In this document: positions 11,447 through 19,013 of the stretch, piece after piece
How the letters are laid out: every line of letters begins with the position of its first letter
Position numbering within the stretch: the first letter of the stretch is position 1
Assembly: GCA_030157785.1 (NCBI GenBank)
Contig: JAOAUC010000022.1
Coordinates: 1 to 64,000, forward strand
DNA length: 64,000 nucleotides
Direction of reading: 5' to 3'
Source: Zoogloea oleivorans
Lineage (GTDB): Bacteria > Pseudomonadota > Gammaproteobacteria > Burkholderiales > Rhodocyclaceae
The notes under the pieces: model-generated
Database searches by the model: none
Told to the model about the DNA's origin: nothing
The model's input: the letters and a program-made list of their open reading frames with translations, nothing else
Program-made: the position numbers and the translations under genes

Positions 11447-12256
11447 ATGGGTTCCTTCATATACGACCGGATTCCAAGATTCAGAGCCGACTTGCAGCCG
11501 TTCCGGTCGGTCTGCAAAGCGGGGCGGGACAGTTGTCCGTTTTTCCTGAGTTCGTCGCCGTGCTGAACTGACCTCGAAGAAAAGCCGACGGCAAGGGTTC
11601 GCCAGAACGCCAGGGGCACTCGCCCTTGCCGCCGGCTGACTCGAGGTTTGATGGCCGGAAAACGACAACTCGGGAAAAGACCGACACCCTCGCGTGGCAG
11701 ACTGACCCGCAAGCGACAGCGCGCAGTCACCGAACACGGTGACGGAGGGGAGCCGAGGCCTTCAGGACACGGGGCAGCGGCGTCCAGCCGCCAGCCCCCG
11801 GTGCAACCTCCCACCCCAGGGGGAGTCAGCCGGGCCGGGGGAGCCGCCGGCCGTAAGCGCAGTCCTAGCGCGGATCCGGCCCCAGCCGGATTAGGTCGGC
11901 GGGGGCAACGCCCCGCCACCCCAGGGTCACAGCGTAGCGGCGGGGCAACCTCGTCGGAGGCATCGCCCAACGCGTCCAGCGTTGTTTCGAAACAGCCGAC
12001 GTGACAATGCCGCCAACGGCGGGCTTGTGACGTCAGTGAAGAAAGCCGAGGGGGTTGCCCCGCCGCGAAGCGGTGGTGGCGCCGCCCTTTTTAGCCGAGT
12101 GGCGCCCTAGCGCCAAAGCCCTGCGGCCCGCGTCCAGCGGGGAAAGCGGGGCGGTCGGCTTGTGCTGTCGGATCGACAGCACGGTGTTCTCATGGTGCGG
12201 TTGCTATACAAGGCATCGACACAAGGATGGTCTTGTGTCTTAACTGAGATAGACAC
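11447..12256. other. GC-rich, hairpin-dense non-coding region of the element
   Basis: I find no convincing gene in these 810 bp. Instead there are many inverted repeats. The strongest is a 14-bp stem with one mismatch at 11584-11597/11623-11636 around a 25-nt loop. Others are ATCCGG/CCGGAT (11874/11886), GGCGGGG/CCCCGCC (11898/11911), CAACGC/GCGTTG (11968/11979), CCGCC/GGCGG (12010/12018), TGGCGC/GCGCCA (12100/12110) and a perfect 9-bp GTGCTGTCG/CGACAGCAC (12162/12174). Candidates are a structured RNA, a replication or transfer origin, or a regulatory leader for the gene at 12257. The sequence alone cannot decide. Confidence 0.55.
12205..12256 (+). promoter_or_regulatory. Operator-like palindrome upstream of the replication-relaxation gene
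   Basis: A -10-like TATACA at 12205-12210 is followed by a perfect 8-bp inverted repeat GACACAAG (12218-12225)/CTTGTGTC (12232-12239) with a 6-bp spacer. A further GACAC half-site (12252-12256) directly abuts the ATG at 12257. This layout suggests autorepression or a replication control site. Confidence 0.55.
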
Positions 12257-13024
12257 ATGACCGCACTTGATAAACGCCTGATTGGCGAACAGAACACGCT
12301 GTCCATTCTGCTTTATTTGCATCGTTTCGGCTGGCTGACGAGCCGGATGCTAGCTGCCCTGAATTGGCCCCAAGCTAAACAGGGCACAGCTATGGCCCGA
12401 CGTATAGTGAAGTCCCTCACTGACCAAAAGCTCGTCATCAAACGTCCGCTCCCGGAGGGGGGCGATTGCTATGTCCTCTCTGCCGCCGGCGCTCGCTGGC
12501 TCAATGAGCGAGAGGAAACGGTTGCCACAAGCGGGGCCACCCTGCCGCTCGGCAATCCCGTCCATCGGGCGTGTTCGAATTGGTTTCTGATTGGTCGCCT
12601 GCTGGCCGGGGATGCCATCTGGACCGAATACGAAATCCAAACGGGCCGCGCACCGTTTGTCACAGTGGCCGGCAAAACCCCCGATGGCCTCGTCCTAACG
12701 CCCCTTGGCCTAATCTGGGTCGAGGTCGAAAACGCCTGGAAAAACCGCACTGAGCGGAACAAAGTTGTTCATTTTTGCCAACGCCTCCTGCTGCCCGGTG
12801 AACAAATGGCCGAACTGGCACCTGATGCCCATTTGTTTCGCGCTGCAATCGTCAGTGTCACGATGGACGCGTTGCGCTCAATGACGCAATCTCTGACTGC
12901 GGCTCATGCCAGCGGTGACTTGAGCGATGCCCAGGCAACCGAAATCGAGCTGATCCATTTGCCGATCTCCCCGAGCCTTACAGCAGGCACTCAACAACAG
13001 TGCCTGCTGTACGACCTGCTCTAG
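12257..13024 (+). CDS. Replication-relaxation-like winged-helix protein
   Basis: The protein has 255 residues. The N-terminal ~75 residues look like a winged helix (LIGEQNTLSILLYLHRFGWL, SRMLAALNW, RRIVKSLTDQKLVIKR). After a linker comes TPDGLVLTPLGLIWVEVENAWK. This order, wHTH then a 'PDG ... vEvE ... K' segment, is typical of the plasmid replication-relaxation (Replic_Relax, PF13814) family found on plasmids and integrative elements. I infer a role in replication or copy control together with the HUH initiator at 14998. A palindromic operator-like region overlaps its start. The family assignment is moderate because I could not run a profile search. Confidence 0.6.
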   Translation: MTALDKRLIGEQNTLSILLYLHRFGWLTSRMLAALNWPQAKQGTAMARRIVKSLTDQKLVIKRPLPEGGDCYVLSAAGARWLNEREETVATSGATLPLGNPVHRACSNWFLIGRLLAGDAIWTEYEIQTGRAPFVTVAGKTPDGLVLTPLGLIWVEVENAWKNRTERNKVVHFCQRLLLPGEQMAELAPDAHLFRAAIVSVTMDALRSMTQSLTAAHASGDLSDAQATEIELIHLPISPSLTAGTQQQCLLYDLL

Positions 13025-13071
13025 CGACTGTTCTTCAGCCTCAGAAGACAATCACCTCCTCAGCCGCGGTC

Positions 13072-13833
13072 TTACACTGGGGCCGCTGGCGCGGGCGGCG
13101 TTCGCATATCGTAGACCGACACCTCGGTCACACAGTCACGCTCATCGATAGACCACCAGGCGCCGCGCCAGGGCGTTTCGCCGATGCGCGCTGCTTCATC
13201 GGAGGCCGCATTCAGCACTTCCTCGGAATACAACCGATGGTGCTTGCTCATCACCCCACCAGCGAGCGAGTAATCCCAATAGGCATCAGCCCAAAATCCG
13301 CCGATAACCAGCGAATTACGCGTCAGCACAATCACCGGCACCACAATCGCTGGTGGCTCGTCATGCGAAGCGTTGCTGGCACGGCAGTCGCTGACGACAT
13401 GCCGCAGCACCTCTTCATCAACAATGAATCGGTGCCGGCTACCCGCCTGTGAAACTGACCAGCCACAATACCCGAGTGCCCCCATCAAGCTGATGGTCGG
13501 TAGCGAAAAGGCGCTGGGCTCTTGCGCCGCCAATAGCTCCAAATCAGCCTCGAACTCGTCAGGCACACGCAGCAACAGCGCCGAGCCCCGCGCATCGCAC
13601 CGACTATCGCTGTTCAATTGGCGATTATTGACGAGACAGCCATACGTGAGAGCAGAACAGCCTTGACGTCTGTTCAGACTGACTAGCTTTGCCACCACGT
13701 TGTTCAGCTCGGGAAATACCCGGCGTGCTGTCGCCAAATCGAGTCGGCGGGCAGCAATGGCCGGGCGATACAGGAAGTCCGGCTGCAAGTCGTGCTGCAC
13801 GGCAGAAACGTCGGCGTGATTCGTATTCATCAT
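13072..13833 (-). CDS. Element-encoded protein of unknown function
   Basis: The protein has 253 residues, beginning MMNTNHADVSAVQHDLQPDF. A Shine-Dalgarno GAGGAGAG lies just upstream of the paired ATGs at 13833/13830, which supports expression. I recognise no domain. The middle is hydrophobic and aromatic (LPTISLMGALGYCGWSV, VVPVIVLTRNSLVIGGFWAD), but the segments are too short or too polar for clear transmembrane helices. The C-terminus is Pro/Ala-rich. It is convergent with the gene at 12257 and divergent from that at 14136. Being carried beside replication functions, it may be an element maintenance protein, but nothing in the sequence shows a function. Confidence 0.65.
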   Translation of the reverse strand: MMNTNHADVSAVQHDLQPDFLYRPAIAARRLDLATARRVFPELNNVVAKLVSLNRRQGCSALTYGCLVNNRQLNSDSRCDARGSALLLRVPDEFEADLELLAAQEPSAFSLPTISLMGALGYCGWSVSQAGSRHRFIVDEEVLRHVVSDCRASNASHDEPPAIVVPVIVLTRNSLVIGGFWADAYWDYSLAGGVMSKHHRLYSEEVLNAASDEAARIGETPWRGAWWSIDERDCVTEVSVYDMRTPPAPAAPV

Positions 13834-14135
13834 CTCTCCTCAAAGGGTTCCGTGGGAATGTCCACGCAACCGTATAGTCAATGAAAAGTTTTTTTTCGCG
13901 CTAGTCGATAAAAGATTTGAACAGCCCCGCCAAAAATCGACAGAACGTTGGTGGCTCGGCATCATGGTCTTACGAAATGCAGCGGCGATCCTCTTGTGGT
14001 TCTGTCGTTCGTTGAAGACCAGCAGAAAAAGCTCTTTCGGCGTTCTCGTTAGCTGAGAAGCCCTTCGCCGCCCCTGATCAGCCTTATTGGCGAACCGCTT
14101 TTTTTACTCACTAACGCATTGACGAAAACGTAACC
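13834..14135. other. Intergenic region between divergent unknown genes
   Basis: These 302 bp hold no gene I can support. A T-run (13888-13896) lies near the left end. The region must contain the promoters of the two divergent flanking genes, but I see no convincing -35/-10 pair. Confidence 0.4.
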
Positions 14136-14825
14136 ATGACGAACATCACCACAACTCAGGACTCGATTCAAACTCAGCTTATGGATGAACAGGAGCTTGT
14201 TGAAAGCATGCACTACGCTTGCGCGGAAAGCGCCTTGGGCATCGGAATTTCCATCGTTCTGCCCCACTTGATGACTCCATTTGTACGGAACCTTCACTCT
14301 CCAAACCTCGCGAATGATTTCCCTGCAAAGGGTAATCTGCCAATCATGCATCTCGCGGCATCTCAAGACGCAATCGCGCTCTTCAAGGAGGGTAGTTCAA
14401 CCAAAACCCGCTCAACCGGACTCCTGATTCATCAGCAACTGCCTTTGTTTTTGCATACCGTGTGGCTCGGCGAAAAGGCCTTCACTTTTGGCTTCGATGC
14501 AGGACAACCGTCCATTATTAAAGCGCTCCGACGCTGGGCTCGCCTTGGTTTTATTCCTGTATTACAGAGCGGACTTGGTTCGTTTGCCATTGGGCGGTTC
14601 CCCTTTCAAACTACGAAGGCAGTGGACAGTTTCTTGCGGTGGGCAGAAAAATCTCCGAGACCGTTTTCAATGGACAGGTGGAATCTGCACAAGTCGGGGT
14701 TGGAAATGGCACACGGGATTCCTGAATTGGCTATTGGCGCAATCGTTCAGCCCGCTTTTAGCCTTGATAACCTAGTTGAAATGACCCGGTGGGTAACATC
14801 CGAGAATGAGTTTGTTATGAATTAA
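14136..14825 (+). CDS. Element-encoded protein of unknown function
   Basis: The protein has 229 residues, starting MTNITTTQDSIQTQLMDEQE. I recognise no family. Secondary structure looks alpha/beta with aromatic residues (LPLFLHTVWLGEKAFTFGFD, LGFIPVLQSGLG, FLRWAEKSPRPFSMDRW), and there is no signal peptide or obvious transmembrane helix. No good Shine-Dalgarno sequence precedes the ATG. A strong hairpin follows 28 bp after the stop, making this an independent unit ahead of the HUH initiator. A regulatory or defensive cargo role is possible but unsupported. Confidence 0.6.
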   Translation: MTNITTTQDSIQTQLMDEQELVESMHYACAESALGIGISIVLPHLMTPFVRNLHSPNLANDFPAKGNLPIMHLAASQDAIALFKEGSSTKTRSTGLLIHQQLPLFLHTVWLGEKAFTFGFDAGQPSIIKALRRWARLGFIPVLQSGLGSFAIGRFPFQTTKAVDSFLRWAEKSPRPFSMDRWNLHKSGLEMAHGIPELAIGAIVQPAFSLDNLVEMTRWVTSENEFVMN

Positions 14826-14853
14826 GCCCTCCTTTCGTTGGTCAGCCCCTTTG

Positions 14854-14890
14854 ACGCCTTGCCGTGAGATCGCCGGCAAGGCGTGTTTCA
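14854..14890 (+). terminator. Hairpin terminator after the unknown gene
   Basis: A perfect 11-bp stem ACGCCTTGCCG/CGGCAAGGCGT (14854-14864/14874-14884) with a 9-nt loop is followed by the T-rich GTTTCATTCT. Confidence 0.75.
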
Positions 14891-14909
14891 TTCTATCCCC
14901 GAGCGCGCA

Positions 14910-14997
14910 GGCGCTTTACGGGAGAAAAATTCGGCCAAAAATCGGCAATTAAAGCGCCATTACCTACACATCGCATCCCCTACTTTTTGGATGCGAT
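14910..14997 (+). promoter_or_regulatory. Paired inverted repeats upstream of the HUH initiator gene
   Basis: GGCGCTTT (14910-14917) and AAAGCGCC (14951-14958) enclose 33 bp containing the repeated TCGGC-caaaaa-TCGGC. A second, perfect 9-bp repeat ATCGCATCC (14970-14978)/GGATGCGAT (14989-14997) ends exactly at the ATG of the gpA-like gene. It would hide the only Shine-Dalgarno-like GGA. It may be a translational control hairpin, a rolling-circle nick-site hairpin, or both. Confidence 0.55.
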
Positions 14998-16950
14998 ATG
15001 TCTTCGTCCCCTTCTTCTCTTCGTCTGAATTCCCGTGCCGGTGTCACGGCACTGCTCGATGACGCCTGCCAGCGGCAAGAACGCCACCTCCTGGCCCTGG
15101 AGTTTTCGCCGCTGTTCCCCGAGGACTGCCCCTGGGCGTCTCTCGCCGATGTGCCCGCCGAGCGGCACAAACAGACCCAGCCTCAATTGACCCGCGTCAG
15201 TCAGGCGCTGGCTGACTATCGGGCCAGCCTGACCGCCACCGCCGGCGAACTGGCGGCATGGCTGGATGCGAGTGACCAGGACGTCCGCGAGGTGGCGCTG
15301 CGCTATGCCCAACTTCGCCTGCCAGGACAGCAGAAGTTGGCATGGGCTGAGCGGCGCTTGAGGACCAAGATTCCCGGTAAAACCGTCGAGGCGCAGTGGG
15401 CGCGTCTCAACGATGCCCGCTTCTGGCGGCGGGCCATCCGGGTGAGGCTGCTGCGCGAGCGCGAGCATTTCTATCTGCGTCTAAACCTCGTCGGTCGGGG
15501 GCGCGAAACGTATGTCTCTGACCAGCAACTCAACACGCGCGCGCGCCAGCTGCGGCAACAGACGCAATGGATGCAAGACACAGTGCTGGTGCCCCGCTAC
15601 CTCGAAGTGGGCGAAGGCACGGAGGGGCCATTGACCCTGGCGCAGGTTGCGTCATCTCCCATAACCCGCTTCGCGAAACTCTACACATTCATCAAGGCGA
15701 TGGACAAAATCGCCCAAGCCGAAGGGCTGGACTCCGCGATTTTGACGTTTACGCTTGAACCAGAATGGCACCCTAATCCGAGCCACGGAACAAACTCATG
15801 GAATGGCGCCTCTCCCCGCGAGGGGCATCGGCTGATGGCTCAGCGCTGGCAGTCCATCCTTCGCGATCTGGATCGCGCCGGAGTCGGGTTATCGGGATTG
15901 CGAGTCGTTGAACCCCATAAAGACGCTTGTGCTCACTGGCATCTCTGGCTGCTCTATCGGCCTGAGGTTGAATCCCGCTTGCTGACGACGGTCATGCAGT
16001 ATTTCCCCGTTAAACTCAGAATCCGCGCCCCAAGCGCTAAGGGGCAGATAGAGCATACGGACGACAGGATATATGCCACCTGTGCCGACTTTGTGGCCGG
16101 AACGGGCCGTGCTCCGACCCACGCAAAGGAAGGCGCGCAGGTCGAGCTGTCACGTATCGACCGCTCGATTTCCTCCGGTGCCAGCTACGCGATGAAGTAC
16201 TTGCTCAAGACCGTGGACGCCGGCGACAAGCTAAGTCAGGAGGTGGACCTGTTCGGCAACGTCATAGAGACAGAACCGCAGCAACGCCGGTCAGAACATC
16301 AAGCGACGGCAAAACGGGTCGATGCGTATCGCAGTCTGTGGGGCATCAACGCAGGCCAGCTGTTCGGTGTCGCCAAATGCTTGTCCGCCTGGGATGAACT
16401 GCGCCGGCTGACGCAACCGCCGGCCCATGCCGCGCTGCGCGAACTATGGGTCTTGGCCCGAGGCAGCGATAAACCGGGGCGGATTCCGAAGAATGCTGGC
16501 CAACGTGGCAACCCACGGGCTTTTCTCGAAGCGTTGGGGGGACTGGCGGCGTGCCGCCAAGGGAAGGCGAAAAAGCCGAAAGTCTCCATTGAGCGGCTGA
16601 CTGTGCCCGCGACCAATGGCTATGGCGAAGCCATCCGCCGCGCCAAGGGTCTTTCTCTGGTCCGCCGTGAGCAGGTTCGCGTCAAAAAGGGTGGGGTCGC
16701 CAATGACACGGGAGAAATCTTCCAGCGCTCTGGCCAACGCTCCGTCAAGACGGTCCTGGCGTCGGTGGTCACGCGCCTGACTGAATGGGTGCTCTCCCCC
16801 AAGGCGAGCTCCTCCTTTGCCATGAAGGCGGCGCAAGACCGAGCGTATCAACGGGATGCGGCACAGACGCCAACGGAACTCGGCCGGCGAGCCCGGCAAC
16901 ATTTCTGGTCAACACTGTGGTCCGCTTGGGAAGACCCGAGCTCCGAGTAA
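14998..16950 (+). CDS. Replication initiation endonuclease, P2 gpA-type HUH family
   Basis: The protein has 650 residues. The central block ARLNDARFWRRAIRVRLLRE followed by REHFYLRLNLVGRG is typical of the phage P2 replication protein A (Phage_GPA) family. It has the HUH metal-binding motif HWH near residues 313-315 (CAHWHLWLLYRP) and a paired-tyrosine helix SYAMKYLLK with Y397 and Y401, the YxxxY arrangement of gpA. These enzymes nick one strand at an origin, stay bound through a tyrosine and start rolling-circle replication. Inverted repeats lie directly upstream. Here it probably replicates the excised circle. No phage structural genes accompany it. Confidence 0.88.
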   Translation: MSSSPSSLRLNSRAGVTALLDDACQRQERHLLALEFSPLFPEDCPWASLADVPAERHKQTQPQLTRVSQALADYRASLTATAGELAAWLDASDQDVREVALRYAQLRLPGQQKLAWAERRLRTKIPGKTVEAQWARLNDARFWRRAIRVRLLREREHFYLRLNLVGRGRETYVSDQQLNTRARQLRQQTQWMQDTVLVPRYLEVGEGTEGPLTLAQVASSPITRFAKLYTFIKAMDKIAQAEGLDSAILTFTLEPEWHPNPSHGTNSWNGASPREGHRLMAQRWQSILRDLDRAGVGLSGLRVVEPHKDACAHWHLWLLYRPEVESRLLTTVMQYFPVKLRIRAPSAKGQIEHTDDRIYATCADFVAGTGRAPTHAKEGAQVELSRIDRSISSGASYAMKYLLKTVDAGDKLSQEVDLFGNVIETEPQQRRSEHQATAKRVDAYRSLWGINAGQLFGVAKCLSAWDELRRLTQPPAHAALRELWVLARGSDKPGRIPKNAGQRGNPRAFLEALGGLAACRQGKAKKPKVSIERLTVPATNGYGEAIRRAKGLSLVRREQVRVKKGGVANDTGEIFQRSGQRSVKTVLASVVTRLTEWVLSPKASSSFAMKAAQDRAYQRDAAQTPTELGRRARQHFWSTLWSAWEDPSSE

Positions 16951-17168
16951 CGATACCCGCTCACGGCCTGACATGCCCACCTTGAAGCGTCCATTATCCG
17001 CCCGGCGGAGGGTTAAGCACGCCGACAATCTCAAAATTGGCCATTTCCGTCGAAAAAAGCGGGAAAAAATCGGGATCACGGGCCAAGCTACGGCCAAAAC
17101 CGGGACTTTTGCGTTGATTGTGTGGGGAATACTGGCCAGCCTGTATTGCCCAGCGCGGAAAGTTTTAC

Positions 17169-17585
17169 TTAGTTATCCAAGAAGCCTCTGAGTCTCTTTG
17201 ATAGCTTTTCTTGCTCTTTAAGCTCGCACTCCCAAACCACGAGTATCTCCCAACCAAGGTTGGAAAGAGCTGTTTGGTTGGCAAAGTCTCTCTCCTTGTT
17301 TCGACTTATTTTTGATATCCAATAATCTTGATTTGAATGTGGCTTGCGAGATCCTTTCTTACATTCATGTCCGTGCCAAAAGCATCCGTTAACTATGATT
17401 GCTTTGCGGCGACCGATATAAGCAATATCTGGTCTTCCAGGCAATTCCTGTCTATGCAAACGATAACCAGGGAACCCTAATGATCGAAGGATCATTCGCA
17501 CAAGCATCTCGGGTTTCGTGTTCTCACCCTTTATGCGGCGCATATTTTCACTACGGCTTATCGTCATAAGCTTTACCTCTGACAT
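17169..17585 (-). CDS. vsr: Very-short-patch repair endonuclease (Vsr)
   Basis: Vsr nicks next to T:G mismatches created by deamination of 5-methylcytosine. The 138-residue protein has the family landmarks SENMRRIKGENTKPEMLVR, FPGYRLHRQELPGRPDIAYI (with the metal-binding Asp), VNGCFWHGHECKKG and LGWEILVVWECEL. It is divergent from the cytosine methyltransferase 183 bp away, the usual partnership that limits methylation-induced mutation. An internal ATG at 17567 is an alternative start. Base composition is noticeably AT-richer than the host, consistent with acquisition. Confidence 0.93.
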   Translation of the reverse strand: MSEVKLMTISRSENMRRIKGENTKPEMLVRMILRSLGFPGYRLHRQELPGRPDIAYIGRRKAIIVNGCFWHGHECKKGSRKPHSNQDYWISKISRNKERDFANQTALSNLGWEILVVWECELKEQEKLSKRLRGFLDN

Positions 17586-17768
17586 GTAGACGACAGGCTA
17601 CACGCCTCTAACCCGCTCTCGGAACACAGAGATACTGGACTGAGACAGAACCTCACACCAAAACTGTATATTTGTACAGAAAACTCTCTACATTCGACCA
17701 TTTTTGTGCTATGATACGGGTTGATACGGCTCGCCCGTTGCGCATTCCAACAAAAGATTGATACTCAT

Positions 17769-19013
17769 ATGAACTTGAACCAAGCCGCACAGGCCATCGG
17801 AGTGTCTGCAGTGACGCTCAAACGCTGGCTCATTAGCGGAAAAGTGAAAGACGTTGACCGCGACAGGAATAACTGGCGGGTTTTTACCCATGCTGACATT
17901 GAGCGAATCAAGCAGTATGTCTCTAAGGATTCCGACAACTCGGCACCTAGCACTAGTTCTGTACCGCTAGATCGTTCGATCTACTCCGCAGCATCATTCT
18001 TCACCGGGATCGGTGGGTTTGACATCGGCTTTGAATCAGCAGGCTTCTCAATCTCGATGCAGTGTGAGATTGAGCCTTTCTGTCAATCTCTTCTAAGAAA
18101 GCACTGGCCTAGTGTCCCCCTTCACTCTGACATTACGAAATTAAAAAATGACGACATCCCAAAATCCGACGTTTGGATCGGAGGCTTCCCGTGTCAAGAC
18201 CTCTCTCTTGCTCGAATGGGTAAAAGAGACGGACTTAGAGGGAGCAAGTCCGGACTGTTTTATGAGTTTGCTAGATTGGTTGGAGAAGGCAAGCCCAGAG
18301 TTATTCTTCTCGAAAACGTTGCGGGCTTACTCAGCTCCCACGGAGGAAAAGATTTTGGGGTCGTGCTCTCAACGCTGGCCGAGCTCGGGTATTCTGTCGG
18401 ATGGCGTACTTTTAACAGCAAACACTTCGGAGTTCCCCAATCACGGCAAAGGGTCTACGTTGTCGGATGTCGTGGAGACGGGCGAGGTCCAGGAGAAATA
18501 CTTTTTGAGCCCGAATGCAGCAAAGGGCATCATCCGAAGGGCGGATCGCATGGGAAGGAATCTGCGGCCTCATTTCAGGATGTCATTGGAGATCCTAGCG
18601 GCGAAGGCCCCGTAATTCAGGCTCTTGCTTATTGCCTCTACGCGACCTCTGCGCGGCATACGGGGACAGATTGGAGCCGCAATTATGTTTGCTATCCCAA
18701 GATTGGCAAAGTTCGTCGTCTGATTCCTTCTGAGTGCGAAGGAGTGATGGCCTTTCCAAAGGGCTGGACGATTCCGGCGCAAACAACTCTGAGTGCTGAT
18801 GACTTGGACTCAGCTAGGTATCATGCCCTTGGAAATGCCGTCACGCCCCCCGTTGCGGAGTGGCTTGCTCTGCGGATCAGGCAATATCTGGAGTCTCGTG
18901 ACTTTCCTGAAGCAGATCAGAGGTTCAATGCTTCGTTATATACCTTGAGGAACGAGGGGTTGGGCCAGTTGGAGCTGTCTTTCGGCAATAAAGAGGTTGA
19001 AACCACGCCTTGA
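17769..19013 (+). CDS. DNA (cytosine-5-)methyltransferase with N-terminal MerR-like HTH
   Basis: The protein has 414 residues. The C5-methyltransferase motifs are in order: FFTGIGGFDIGFESAGF (I), GGFPCQDLSLA (IV, catalytic Cys in PCQ), LLENVAG (VI), FGVPQSRQRVYVVG (VIII), RRLIPSECEGVMAFPKGW (IX) and ALGNAVTPPVAEWLALR (X). Residues 1-55 form an extra helix-turn-helix of MerR/excisionase type (LNQAAQAIGVSAVTLKRWL, then WRVFTHADIERIKQY), which could bind its own promoter. I chose ATG 17769 because it begins this HTH; the frame is open upstream. The target sequence cannot be read from the protein. Its 3' end overlaps the convergent HNH gene by 97 bp. Confidence 0.93.
   Translation: MNLNQAAQAIGVSAVTLKRWLISGKVKDVDRDRNNWRVFTHADIERIKQYVSKDSDNSAPSTSSVPLDRSIYSAASFFTGIGGFDIGFESAGFSISMQCEIEPFCQSLLRKHWPSVPLHSDITKLKNDDIPKSDVWIGGFPCQDLSLARMGKRDGLRGSKSGLFYEFARLVGEGKPRVILLENVAGLLSSHGGKDFGVVLSTLAELGYSVGWRTFNSKHFGVPQSRQRVYVVGCRGDGRGPGEILFEPECSKGHHPKGGSHGKESAASFQDVIGDPSGEGPVIQALAYCLYATSARHTGTDWSRNYVCYPKIGKVRRLIPSECEGVMAFPKGWTIPAQTTLSADDLDSARYHALGNAVTPPVAEWLALRIRQYLESRDFPEADQRFNASLYTLRNEGLGQLELSFGNKEVETTP

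Noticed and set aside
11648-12004. 118-codon plus-strand frame in the structured region
   Set aside because: It has no ribosome-binding site and its Pro/Arg/Ser-rich protein looks like translated GC-rich non-coding DNA. The overlapping inverted repeats explain the sequence better.
11584-12182. Possible HEARO/omega-RNA or another named large RNA
   Set aside because: The size, GC content and hairpins are suggestive, but there is no IscB/TnpB-like gene and I cannot match a specific fold by eye.
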